This document shows, piece after piece, positions 1 to 9,430 of a stretch of 34,500 nt of DNA; position 1 is the stretch's first letter, and the number at the start of each line of letters is the position of its first letter. The translations under genes and the position numbers were made by a program. Source of the stretch: Chrysomallon squamiferum (Eukaryota; Mollusca; Gastropoda; Neomphalida; Peltospiridae); assembly GCA_012295275.1 (NCBI GenBank), contig CM022665.1:48411564-48446063 (forward strand). The letters run 5' to 3'. The notes under the pieces are model-generated. The model saw only the letters and a program-made list of their open reading frames with translations. It searched no databases and was not told the origin of the DNA.

Positions 1-526
1 TAAATAGAGAACAAGTTAGCTGGTTAATGTTAAATGCAGTTAAAATAAGCCTGGGCAAAACAAAATTTTATAAAACCTTAAAGTAGAACATGCTATATTA
101 AAATGTCATTGTGTATTAGAATTATTTTCATTTGTTTTTTAGTTATCGACAAACAAAGTTGATAAATAATAACTTTATTACAATCGTTAGAGTACAACAT
201 ATGTTATTATTTTAACAATGCATACAAGAAATATTTTGATGGTAGGATTTCAGAAGAAATGGAGTCCTATCATTACAAAATAAAACCAAAGCAAAAAATG
301 AAAAAAATATTAAAGAAACAATGAAATGACCAAAAAATACTTTGTTGAAAGAAGTTGAACAAAGAATGTTTACTTCTTCTCTCTGTATAGTTGAAGTAAA
401 TTTAAATATTTGTTTCATTATTTTCAAACACAGTGTTATAAAGTTGACAGTACAAGATGCATTATTAATACTTCTTCTGTTTCTGAGGTTGAAGTAAATT
501 TAAATATTTTTCATCATTATTTTCAG
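1..526 (+). other. Intron sequence upstream of the first visible DNAH1 exon
   Basis: AT-rich sequence with no recognisable exon. It ends in the acceptor TTATTTTCAG at 517-526. The only structure I see is a partial duplication of the acceptor region (see the repeat at 373-532). Confidence 0.6.
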
Positions 527-532
527 ACACGA
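373..532. repeat. Two-copy tandem repeat containing the 3' splice site
   Basis: The block CTTCTTCT...TTGAAGTAAATTTAAATAT...TTATTTTCA occurs at about 373-435 and again at 471-532. The second copy ends in the real acceptor and the first exon bases (CAG|ACACGA). The first copy ends CAAACACAGTG. The unit is about 98 bases. Confidence 0.7.
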
Positions 533-663
533 TACCGAAACGTATTGAAAACATCAACAAGTTCTTCACATTCAGCTTGTACAGCAACGTCTGTCGCAGC
601 TTGTTTTAAGAAACACAAGCTGCTGTTTGAGAAACATCAAGATGCACTGGACTCTTCGACATG
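527..663 (+). CDS. DNAH1: DNAH1 exon (start of AAA6 region), frameshifted and incomplete
   Basis: After the acceptor at 525-526 the frame reads IENINKFFTFSLYSNVCRSLF, a typical dynein segment. It then meets TAA at 607-609. Skipping one T in the TTTT run at 604-607 restores KKHKLLF at 608-628, which is the expected continuation. Beyond that the sequence no longer resembles dynein. The next conserved residues (roughly 14, including the usual FxFLLC stretch) are absent here and between here and 1065. The block is followed at once by a donor-like ATG|GTAAAC and by a degenerate tandem array that repeats its last 30 or so bases. This is either a real lesion, an unseen microexon, or an assembly error in a repeat. 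Confidence 0.6.
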
Positions 664-960
664 GTAAACACCATCTCTTTGTTTACTTAGTAAACATCAT
701 TTAGAATCAAGATGCATCATTTAATTGTTTACAATGGACTCATCGACATGGTAAAAACATCATTTAAACATTTAATTGTTTACATAGAAAACATCATTTA
801 ATTGTTTATATAGTAAACTCATTGACATGATAAACATCATTTAATTGTTTGCATAGTAAACTCACCAAAATGATAAACATTATTCAGTTGTTTCCATTGA
901 CTCTTTGACATGGCATACATTATGTAATTGTTTATATACGTGCTCATCAACATGGCAAAC
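629..960. repeat. Degenerate tandem array repeating the exon end and donor
   Basis: Units such as ATCAAGATGCA...GGACTC(A/T)TCGACATGGTAAA recur at about 636-680, 707-765 and, more decayed, to about 960. They are interleaved with CATCATTTAATTGTTTACA. The first unit overlaps the end of the damaged exon at 527. Each unit carries a GACATGGTAAA or GACATGATAAA donor-like core. Confidence 0.6.
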
Positions 961-1064
961 ACTGAAGAAGATAAAATATTATATTCCAACATTTACTGTT
1001 ATGCATATGTATGTTAGTGGTTTTTTTGTACATTGTTAACCTTGTTGTTAAATGTGTGTGTTAG

Positions 1065-1264
1065 GATGAGTGGAGGTTTCTGATAGCTGGAGGAACAGTA
1101 AAGCCAGAAGAACTAGAAAACCCTGCACATGAGTGGTTGTCTGAGAGATCCTGGAATGACATACTCACCCTTCCAGCGCTTCCAAAGTTTGCTGAGTTTG
1201 CTAAAGACTTTCAGAACAACCTCGACGGATTCAAAGTAATCTTTGACAGTCCAGAACCTCACAG
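1065..1264 (+). CDS. DNAH1: DNAH1 exon
   Basis: 200 bases, starting after TGTGTTAG and ending CCTCACAG|GTTTGT. It starts in phase 0 and ends with two bases of an Arg codon. It encodes DEWRFLIAGGTV...PAHEWLSERSWNDI...VIFDSPEPHR. The segment after the conserved FxFLLC helix in dyneins begins with (S)EWR and ends FDSxEPHR, so the exon is complete. Confidence 0.88.
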
Positions 1265-1319
1265 GTTTGTTCTCAGATTTCAGTTTATAACTTTTTAGTT
1301 GATTATCTGCTTTCTGTTT

Positions 1320-1500
1320 AGTGTTAGTTTCAAAAAAACATTTATTTAATAACGCCAGGGAAGACTTAATTCATTTTCTGAACCTACTGAATCACATTTA
1401 TTATTTTTCTGTCTACAGCTATAAGATATCTGTACCATTTATTTAATAGCACCATTGAAGACTTGATTCATTTTCTGTTTTATATATATTGGCATATTTT
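1320..1500. repeat. Two-copy repeat in intron
   Basis: Two related blocks of the form CATTTATTTAATA(A/G)C...GAAGACTT(A/G)ATTCATTTTCTG, at about 1340-1382 and 1436-1480. The rest of the intron (1265-1793) is AT-rich and without other structure I recognise. Confidence 0.5.
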
Positions 1501-1793
1501 CAGACATAATCTTTTTTACATATGTGTTTTCTCATTGTCTGAATTACCATTGTTAAGCATCCTCAGGTCACTTTGATGACTAATCCAAGTTTAACCAAGA
1601 TGTACATACATCTCACTAAAACTCATACATCTTATAATTAATTGTTAGTGAACTGAGCAAAATTCTCAATTTTTATTAAAATAAAATAGTTGAAAGTTGT
1701 TAAATTGTATTAGTGAACTAAGTAAAATCTGTTTTATTAAAATAAAATATTTGTTAAGTTATCTGACACAGTAAAACTGTTTTAACGTCACAG

Positions 1794-1905
1794 AGAGCAG
1801 CTGCCTGGTTCGTGGGCAGAAAGTCTGGACAAGTTCCAGGCAATGATTGTCCTCAAGTGTCTCAGACCAGACAAAGTGTCAGATGCAAACTGTCTCATTG
1901 CATGA
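1794..1905 (+). CDS. DNAH1: DNAH1 exon, 3' end disrupted
   Basis: Starts after AACGTCACAG and completes the Arg codon from 1264: R-EQLPGSWAESLDKFQ, then AMIVLKCLRPDKVSDA up to 1887. It then diverges to NCLIA and stops at TGA (1903-1905). In dyneins this point continues for about 11-12 residues and ends in RFIEPQ. A fragment encoding FIEPQ with a good donor is found at 1970-1984, but the residues between are missing. The damage sits at the edge of a donor-derived tandem array. Confidence 0.75.
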
Positions 1906-2315
1906 GCCACAGGACTTAGTGTGTTTGTTTTGTAAAAAAGAGTTTACTGTTGTGTTGTGTGTACAAAGATTCATAGAGCCACAGGTACTTAGTGTGTTTG
2001 TTTTGTAGAGAGAGAGAGAGTTACTGTTGTGTTGTGTATAGACAAATAATTATGTTTTGAATGTAAAGGTGTACATAATATAGAGAGAGACATTTAATTG
2101 TAATATTTATAGAAGTACTTGATTATTTCATTCAGTGTTACACATTTAAATATTACATTAATAGAGATGTAGTAATTATTGTGTTGTTTATAGACACTTG
2201 TAATTATTGTGTTGTTTCTGTTGAGAGAGTTTATTATTGTGTTGTTCATAGACACAGTTTCTTATTAATGTTTTTGATTAATGCATCATTTATAGAAACA
2301 CAGGTAATTATTCTG
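1895..2315. repeat. Degenerate tandem array of 5' splice site units
   Basis: About seven decaying units combine (C)ATAGA-(GCC)ACAGGTA-like sequence with TTATTGTGTTGTTT. They begin near 1900, 1971, 2036, 2110, 2190, 2248 and 2292. The units at 1971 and 2292 keep CACAGGTA, that is, exon end plus donor. Confidence 0.6.
1970..1984 (+). pseudogene. DNAH1: Detached DNAH1 exon end (FIEPQ) with donor
   Basis: TTC ATA GAG CCA CAG followed by GTACTT encodes FIEPQ in phase 0, the phase needed by the next exon at 2333. An earlier corrupted copy reads CATGAGCCACAGG at 1901-1913. This is either a true exon end separated from its exon by deletion and duplication, or one copy in a donor array. Confidence 0.5.
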
Positions 2316-2332
2316 TTGTCTAAATGTTTCAG

Positions 2333-2491
2333 ACATCTGACCTTCACCTGGTATACAAGGACTCCTCACCCACCACACCCCTTGTGTTCGTCCTGTCCCA
2401 GGGAACTGACCCTGCAGCTGACCTCTACAAGTTTGCTGAAGAGATGAGATTTTCAAAGAAGCTGTCAGCCATCTCACTGGGACAAGGACAG
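2333..2491 (+). CDS. DNAH1: DNAH1 exon (AAA6)
   Basis: 159 bases, phase 0 at both ends, between AAATGTTTCAG and CAG|GTTAAT. It encodes TSDLHLVYKDSSPTTPLVF, then LSQGTDPAADLYKFAEEM and KKLSAISLGQGQ. The stretch GTDP-DLYKFAEEM followed by SLGQGQ is a strong heavy-chain signature in AAA6. Confidence 0.93.
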
Positions 2492-2599
2492 GTTAATTTA
2501 TTTTTAATATTTTAAATCTTCTATCATGAGACACTAGTTCAAAACTAAAACTCACTATACAGCTGAAATTTCAAAGCATTCTGACTGAAATTTTCATCA

Positions 2600-3028
2600 T
2601 TATTGTTTTATCATGTTAAATATTTTTTTTTAACACAGATGTTAATTCTTGTAAATTACTTTGAGTTTTTTTTATTGTTATATATTTTTATGTTTGTCTT
2701 GTTATTACAAATTATTTCAGATGTTAATAAAGAGTTTTTCTTTAGTTTAATTTTACATGTTTATGATTTTTATGTAAAGATTTGTCTTGTTGCACATATT
2801 TACACTGTTAAACAGCATCTGAAAACCAAGGCAAACTGTGAAATGAGTTTTTGCCATGTTTTTATATTTTAATTAGTATTTGTCTTGTTATAAACAAAGA
2901 TAATAAAGACTGAGTTTTGAGTTTTATATGTTTTATATATTTACATTGTCTTATTACACACATGTTAATAAAGACTGTACTGAGTTTTACATGTATTTAT
3001 ATATTTTTATATTTGTCTTGTTACACAG
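2600..3028. repeat. Degenerate acceptor-like tandem repeat in intron
   Basis: About five loose copies of TATTTTTAT...TTTGTCTTGTTA-CACA(G) plus GTTAATAAAGACT-like sequence lead up to the real acceptor TTGTTACACAG at 3018-3028. Several copies end in an AG (for example near 2638 and 2720). Confidence 0.5.
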
Positions 3029-3160
3029 GGCCCGCGAGCCGAGGCAATGATGCGGAGTGCGATGGAGCGTGGCAAGTGGGTGTTTTTTCAGAACTGTCAC
3101 TTAGCTCCCAGCTTCATGCCTGCCCTCGAACGCCTCATTGAACAGATTGACCCAGACAAG
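3029..3160 (+). CDS. DNAH1: DNAH1 exon (AAA6)
   Basis: 132 bases, phase 0. It encodes GPRAEAMMRSAMERGKWVFF followed by QNCHLAPSFMPALERLIEQ and IDPDK, then the donor GTCAGA. GxWVxLQNCHLA is the universal dynein AAA6 motif, here as GKWVFFQNCHLA. Intact. Confidence 0.95.
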
Positions 3161-3334
3161 GTCAGATGTACTTTTAACTTATCTTTTACAACAGTGTGCA
3201 CTAATTATATCCTGTTACAGTCAGAGCTCTAACACTTAAATATCTAAGATTTTTGCCCGTTTATGGAAAGGTACATATAATGTGTTTTTTTACTGCTAAT
3301 TGGAGTAACTGACAAATAATAGCAATATGTGGAA

Positions 3335-3557
3335 AACAAATAAATAAATAAAAATAAAATAAATAAATAAATAAACATTTATTTGTTTGTTTTATTTTAT
3401 TTCATTCATTCATTCATTCATTCATTCATTTATTTATTTATTTATTTAATTTTTTTTTATTTATTTATTTTATTTTATTTTATTTTATTTTATATTATTG
3501 AATATTATTTCATTTACTTATTTGTTTATTTATTTATTTATTTATGTATTTATTTAC

Positions 3558-3592
<35 letters not shown>

Positions 3593-3716
3593 TTTGTTTA
3601 TTTATTTATTAATTTCTTTATGTTTATTTATTTGTTTATTTATTTATCTATTTATTTACATATTTATTTATTTATTTATCTATTTATTTACTTATTTGTT
3701 TATTTATTTATCTGTG
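3335..3716. repeat. (ATTT)n / (TTTA)n microsatellite
   Basis: Opens with AAATAAAT repeats on the + strand, then runs as TTTA/ATTT tetranucleotides with ATTC and TTTG variants up to ten bases before the next acceptor. The change from AAAT to ATTT near 3375 gives an inverted-repeat-like arrangement. Long open frames here are translation of the repeat, not genes. Confidence 0.9.
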
Positions 3717-3726
3717 TGTGTGTTAG

Positions 3727-3900
3727 GTTCACCGAGATTTCCGGATCTGGCTGACGAGCATGCCCAGTGTTCACTTTCCTGTGTACATCCTGCAGAACGG
3801 CTCCAAGATGACAGTGGAGCCTCCGCGCGGCATCAAAGCCAACCTCCTCAAGTCTTACTCCGGCTTCACCGACGACTTCCTCAACGCCTGCGGAGACAAG
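3727..3900 (+). CDS. DNAH1: DNAH1 exon (AAA6)
   Basis: 174 bases, phase 0, after GTGTGTTAG, ending GACAAG|GTGAGG. It encodes VHRDFRIWLTSMPSVHFPV, ILQNGSKMTVEPPRG and KSYSGFTDDFLNACGDK. The dynein pattern FRLWLTS-P---FP--ILQ--SK-T-EPP-G is fully kept. Confidence 0.95.
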
Positions 3901-3919
3901 GTGAGGCTGGTCACAGCTG

Positions 3920-4091
3920 TAGAAACAGTGTGTGATACTTTATTATTAACAAAGTAACTGTGGTGTACAACACTTACAAGATTGTCATTTATGTTTTAAA
4001 ACAGTGTGTGTGTGTGTGTGTGTCATGCTTTATTATTAACAAAGTAACTGTGGTGTACAACACTTACAAGATTGTCATTTATGTTTGAAAA

Positions 4092-4131
<40 letters not shown>

Positions 4132-4320
4132 TACTTTATTATTAATAAAGTAACTGTTGTGTATATCACTTAAAAGAATTTTGCATTTGAAAACTGTGTG
4201 TGTGTGTACTGTGTGTAAAACTTTATTATTAACAAAGTAATTGTTTTATTAAACACTTTTAGAATATGATTTTAATTTGTTTTTGAAAACAGTGTGTCAT
4301 ACTTTATTATATAATTACCA
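3920..4320. repeat. Tandem repeat with embedded (TG)n
   Basis: Four to five copies of AAACAGTGTGTG...ATACTTTATTATTAAC, AAAGTAACTGTGGTGTACAA and CACTTACAAGATTGTCATTT. The first two copies (about 3924 and 4002) are nearly identical, and later ones decay. A (TG)n run expands between copies. The first copy starts 24 bases after the donor but does not include it. Confidence 0.85.
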
Positions 4321-5049
4321 AAGAAAATTTTTTAAAATAACATTTTTAATTTTGAAACTAACAAAATAAAAAATATCTGTCATTTTAAACAATATATAAA
4401 CTTTTCGGTGTATTTTTTGTTGGAAAAAGGTATGCTGGATATCACTGAATATGTTAACAATACTGTTGTGTATGTAAAACTGTTGGCTTATTATATTGAT
4501 GCAGTTAATTGTGTTCTTTTCATTTTAATCATTTTTTATTGATGATTTAGATAATTTTTATCTGATTTAATTATAAATATTGGTTGTAACTTTTCAGTGG
4601 TATATTAGCAGATAACTTAATTATTTTATTTAATATCAGTATATTCAGTCTGACAGTAGATTTAAAAATAAGAAAAGTAAAAAATAAATAATAATAAAAA
4701 TAATAATAATAATAATTTACAGAATTTTTTGCAGCATGATTTCCAGGTAGATAAATTCAGTAACTTTTAAAAAATCAGTAAAAGAGATGTTTGTGGTCAC
4801 AGTGTTTTCACTCACCTGTTTCACCTGTGTAACTTAAATTATGTTTTATTGTGTGTTTCAGAAAGACAAGGTAAAATTTCATTAGTTATTTAGTTACTAC
4901 TTCTTCTTTTTTTAAATTTTTGTCTTTAAATATTAAGTGACTTCTCTTCCATAAAACTAGTCGTACCTCATAAAACATTACACAGGATGTAGATGCTGGG
5001 GTTAGTGGTAGAGTTTCCATGGATCCTAAATAGTTTCAGCATTGTTATT

Positions 5050-5116
<67 letters not shown>

Positions 5117-5833
5117 ATAATAGTAGATGTGGTGGTAGAGTTTAACCTGTAGTCATAATAGATGATGACTTACCATTTCAATAGATAAACGAAATCGAAA
5201 CAAGGAAAATTGTGGGTGGGTGTAAATGATCTAAGCTAGTAACTGACAAGGTTAACCCATTAATTGGCTTTGTAAGTTACGATCATCATTTCATTATGAT
5301 AATCAACAAAATTTTAAAAAATTATAAAATTATAAAAATAAAAAGATCATTTTCTTTTTCACATCCTGAAATCCAGTTTTATGTAGTTAAAGGGAAATAA
5401 CTCTGATTACATTTTCTTATTTGCTTTCTGGTTATTACTTTATCTTGCATTTTCAGCTTACAGTGCATGAACTGTTATAGTTAGACTTTCTAATGCATGA
5501 GGTTCTTATTATTCAGTATTTTATTACTTTTTATTTTCATTTTTTAAGTTATAAATCTCTTATTTCTTAAATTTTAGTTAGTTTATTTTTATAGATTGTT
5601 ATTTTAGACAAAACGTTTATTTTAATAAATGACATTTTTTATGACATCAAAATGCTGAATTTTCATTATCTGCCTGTTACATCTGTCCAGTGAATTAAAA
5701 CTGAGCATTAAAATATTTAAACCAGAAATAACTGATCTAAAATATACACTGATAATAATTTAAAAATAAAATCAACAACAATAATATTCATAATAATAAT
5801 GATAACAAAACAAAAAAAAAAAAAAAAAAAAAA

Positions 5834-5865
<32 letters not shown>

Positions 5866-6640
5866 TAATAATGATAATGTTATTTACAGCCTATTTTCTA
5901 CCTATTGTCATTCATTAATTATTTTATGCATATACATACATACTTACACACATACTTACACACTTCTATATTATATTATTATTCTGAAAAAATTGTCCAG
6001 TTTCTTAAATGAATGACACTTTTTCTGTAAGTGTTTAAAAACATTATTGAAATTATCAAGCAGTCTATATTAACATAATTTTCTATTTGTTCATATAGAA
6101 AATAAAATTATTGTAGATGGTTAGTCTGTATTCATGTTTCATACTTTTACATATTATTTTACTACATTTTACATCTTTAGTTTATATGTATATAATTTTT
6201 TATTGCCTTTTTTCTTTTTTCTTTTTTTTTTAAATTTATGTTTCATATTTTTATTGTATATTTCCTTTATAATTCTTTGTATTTTTATATATTTCATCTT
6301 TACTACAGTTATTTTTAATGTTTCATATTTTTATAATATATTTTATTTATATGAATATATTTTTTATATAGCATAGCAACTATTTCAGATTTAATATACT
6401 ATATCAGATATATTTTATATATAACATAACAGCTATTTATAATACTATATAAGATATATCTTACATATAACATAATTATTTCATATTTACAATGCTATAA
6501 CAGCTATTTCAGATTTATGATATTATATCAGATATATTTCATAAATAACATAGCAGTTATTTCAGATTTTAAATACAATATTAGATATATTTTGTATTTA
6601 ATATAAAAACTATTTCAAATTTATAATGCTATATATTTTA
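4321..6640 (+). other. AT-rich interior of a 3.7-kb DNAH1 intron
   Basis: No coding match seen. It contains (T)n of about 56 at 5055-5110, flanked by two similar GGTAGAGTTT stretches, and (A)n(ATA)n at 5811-5870. From about 6380 there are loose repeats of ATATCAGATATATTTTATATATAACATA that grade into the acceptor array. A 9-base block AAAGACAAG at 4862-4870 is framed by TTTCAG and GTAAAA. Confidence 0.6.
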
Positions 6641-6649
6641 AATATAACA

Positions 6650-7607
6650 ACTATTTCAGATTTACAATATTTTAAATATTTCAGAATGCTGCATATTTTA
6701 ACTATCTCAGAATTCTGTGTATTTTAAATATTTCAGATTTACTACACTGTACATTTTAACTTTTCAAATATTTCTATTTCAGATTTGTATTTGAACTATT
6801 TCAGAACACTTTTAAATATTTCAGAACACATTGTGTATTTTTAACTATTTCAGAACACTGTGTATTTTTAACTATTTCAGAAAACTGTGTATTTTAAATA
6901 TTTCAGAACACTGTGTATTTTAACTACACTGTATTTCATTTTAAAATATTTCAGAACACATTGTATTTGAACACTGTGTATTTCAAATATTTCAGAACAC
7001 ATTGTATTTTTAACTATTTCAGAAAACTGTGTATTTTTAAATATTTCAGATTTAACTACAGAATGCTGTGTGTTTTTAAATATTTCAGAACGCTGTGTAT
7101 TTTTAACTATTTCAGAACTCATTGAGTATTTTTAACTATTTCAGAAAACTGTGTATTTTTAAATATTTCAGAACGCAGTGTTTATTTAACTATTTCAGAA
7201 CGCTGTGTACATTTTAAATATTTAACTATTTCAGAACGCTGTGTATTTTTAACTATTTCAGAACTCAGTGTATTTTTAACTATTTCAGAACGCTGTGTAT
7301 TTTTAACTATTTCAGAACACATTATTTAACTATTTAACTATTTTTAACTATTTCAGAACACTGTGTATTTCAAATATTTCAGAACACATTGAGTATTATT
7401 TAACTATTTCAGAACACTGTGTTATTTAACTATTTCAGAACACTGTGTATTTTAACTATTTCAGAACACTGTGTATTTAGTATTATTTAACTATTTCAGA
7501 ACACTGTGTATTATTTAACTATTTCAGAACACTGTGTATTATTTAACTATTTCAGAACGCTGTGTATTTTAACTATTTCAGAACGCTGTATATTTGAACT
7601 ATTTCAG
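6650..7607. repeat. Tandem array of about 30 decoy 3' splice sites
   Basis: The unit is about 26-28 bases, consensus TTTTAACTATTTCAG followed by AACRCTGTGTA. The exon at 7608 begins AACGCTGTGTTC, so each unit equals the branch/polypyrimidine/AG acceptor plus the first 9 or so bases of the exon. Copies end in AG at, for example, 7498, 7526, 7554 and 7580, and the last one is the real acceptor (7606-7607). Copies next to the exon carry the exonic AACGCTG; more distant ones drift to AACACTG, AACACATTG and AAAACTG. Confidence 0.92.
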
Positions 7608-7787
7608 AACGCTGTGTTCAAACACCTGCTGCTGTCGCTGTGTTTCTTCCACGGAGTGAGCATTGAGAGGAGGAAGTTTGGCCCGCTGGGTTTTAACATC
7701 CCCTACGAGTTCACTGACGGAGACCTGAGAATCTGCGTCAGTCAGCTGAAGATGTTCCTCAACGAGTACAGCGACATCCCCTTCAAA
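7608..7787 (+). CDS. DNAH1: DNAH1 exon (AAA6 lid / C-terminal region)
   Basis: 180 bases, phase 0. It encodes [16 protein letters not shown], then [20 protein letters not shown] and [10 protein letters not shown], ending AAA|GTAACA. FGPLGxNIPYEF is a hallmark of the dynein C-terminal region. Many upstream decoy acceptors share this exon's 5' end. The reading frame is open upstream to 7506, so a decoy at 7498-7499 would add 36 codons in frame. Confidence 0.95.
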
Positions 7788-7865
7788 GTAACAGCTTCCT
7801 TCTTCTTTGCTGCTGTCACAGACAGCTCTTCTTTTAGTTGTTCGAGTGATACATTTTAACTTGAA

Positions 7866-8213
7866 TGTTATTTGTTATTCATGTGCTGAAATTTAGCTTC
7901 AGTATTATTTGTTATTCATGTGTTAGAATTTAGCTTCAGTATTATTTGTTATTCATGTGTTAGAATTTTGTTTCAATATTATTTGTTATTCATGTGTTAG
8001 AATTTAGTTTAACTATTATTTGATATTCAGCTGTTAAGTAAATATTGTTTAATTATTCAGCTTAAATAAATGTTATTTGTTATTCAGGTGTTAAGTAAAG
8101 ATTGTTTAATTATTCAGCTTAAATAAATACTGTTTATTATTCAGGTATTAAAATTCGACTTAAAATATGTTGTTAATTACTCAGGTGTTAAGTAAATGTT
8201 GTTAATTACTCAG
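7866..8213. repeat. Tandem array of about nine acceptor-like units
   Basis: Units of about 37 bases, ATTATTTGTTATTCAGGTGTTAAGTAAA and variants, lead to the real acceptor TTACTCAG at 8206-8213 and the exon start GTGTTGAAGTAC. In the proximal units (for example at 8085 and 8182) CAGGTGTTAAGTA mirrors CAG|GTGTTGAAGTA. Distal units have CATGTGTTAGAAT and have lost the AG. Confidence 0.85.
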
Positions 8214-8390
8214 GTGTTGAAGTACACTGCTGGACACATCAACTACGGCGGCCGCGTCACGGACGACTGGGATCGTCGCACGCTGATGAACATCCTCAAC
8301 GACTTCTACTCGCCGGACGTCCTCAGTGACGAGCACGTTTACTCAGAGACTGGAATCTACCGCCAGATCAGCGCCTCACAAGACCATAAT
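8214..8390 (+). CDS. DNAH1: DNAH1 exon (C-terminal domain)
   Basis: 177 bases, phase 0. It encodes VLKYTAGHINYGGRVTDDWD, RRTLMNILNDFYSPDVLSDE and YSETGIYRQISASQDHN, then the donor GTAAAT. INYGGRVTDDWDRR is close to invariant in heavy chains. It is more GC-rich than the surrounding introns, as are the other exons. Confidence 0.95.
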
Positions 8391-8449
8391 GTAAATATGT
8401 GATGCACCCCACCTGTGTTGTCATAGAGACGAAAACCTCCACCTTACTG

Positions 8450-9430
8450 ACAGCACTAGTAACACTCTAGTCACTTTACTGTATAAATACTAACATACTA
8501 GTGTCTTTACTATATAAATAATTCTACTAGTCACTTTACTATATAAATAATACTACTAACACTCTAGTCACTTTACTGTATAAATACTAACATACTAGTG
8601 TCTTTACTATATAAATAATTCTACTAGTCACTTTACTATATAAATAATTCTAACTAGTCATTTTACTATATAAATAATTCTACTAGTCACTTTACTATAT
8701 AAATAATACTACTAACACTAGTCACTTTACTATATAAATAATACTACTAACACACTAGTGACTTTACTATATAAATACTACTACTAACACACTAGTCACT
8801 TTACTATATAAATAATTCTACTAGTCACTTTACTATATAAATATCTACTAACACTCTAGTCACTTTACTATATAAATACTAACATACTAGTGTCTTTACT
8901 ATATAAATAATTCTACTAGTCACTTTACTATATAAATACTACTACTAACACACTAGTCACTTTACTATATAAATACTACTACTAACACACTAGTCATTTA
9001 ATATAAATAATACTACTAACACACTAGTCACTTTACTATATAAATAATAATACTAACACAGTAGTCTCTTTACTATATAAATACTAACATACTAGTGTCT
9101 TTACTATATGAATATTACTATTAACAAACTAGTGAGTTTACTTGCTAAGTACAGTTAATATAAAATACAAAGTTGAAGGAGGACATTTTGAGCACCTGAG
9201 AGATTAAACCGTTTCTGTTTAATGCTTGAAACATGCTTATATTTTAAAACAAATTGTAATAACTGTAAACCTACTTTTGGGCCACCCTGTATAAATAAGA
9301 CTACTAACAGACTAGTAACTTTACTATATAAATATTACTACTAACAAACTAGTAACTTTACTATATAAATATTACTACTAATAAACTAGTAATTTATTAT
9401 AAAATATTACTATTAACAAACTAGTAACTT
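8450..9430. repeat. Minisatellite, unit about 37-40 bases (ACTAGTCACTTTACTATATAAATA)
   Basis: More than 20 units built from ACTAGTCACTTTACTATA and TAAATAATACTACTAACAC, with variants ACTAGTGTC and ATTCTACTAGT. Every unit has the palindrome ACTAGT and a TATATAAATA block. Higher-order blocks are visible: 8466-8640 repeats almost exactly. The array is split by a transposon remnant at about 9141-9291, and the copies to its right are more diverged. Confidence 0.92.
9141..9291 (+). mobile_element. 3' remnant of a Tc1/mariner-type DNA transposon
   Basis: This unique stretch interrupts the ACTAGT array. It encodes VEGGHFEHLRD and a stop (9172-9207), resembling the GGHxEHL ending common in IS630/Tc1/mariner-family transposases. 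It ends in ACTTTTGGGCCACCCTG (9273-9289) followed by TA, which resembles a terminal inverted repeat next to a TA target. The 5' part and the partner repeat are missing. Confidence 0.6.

Noticed and set aside
3383-3754. Long open frames rich in Leu, Ile, Tyr and Phe
   Set aside because: Translation of the (ATTT)n microsatellite. Only the part after 3727 is real dynein coding sequence.
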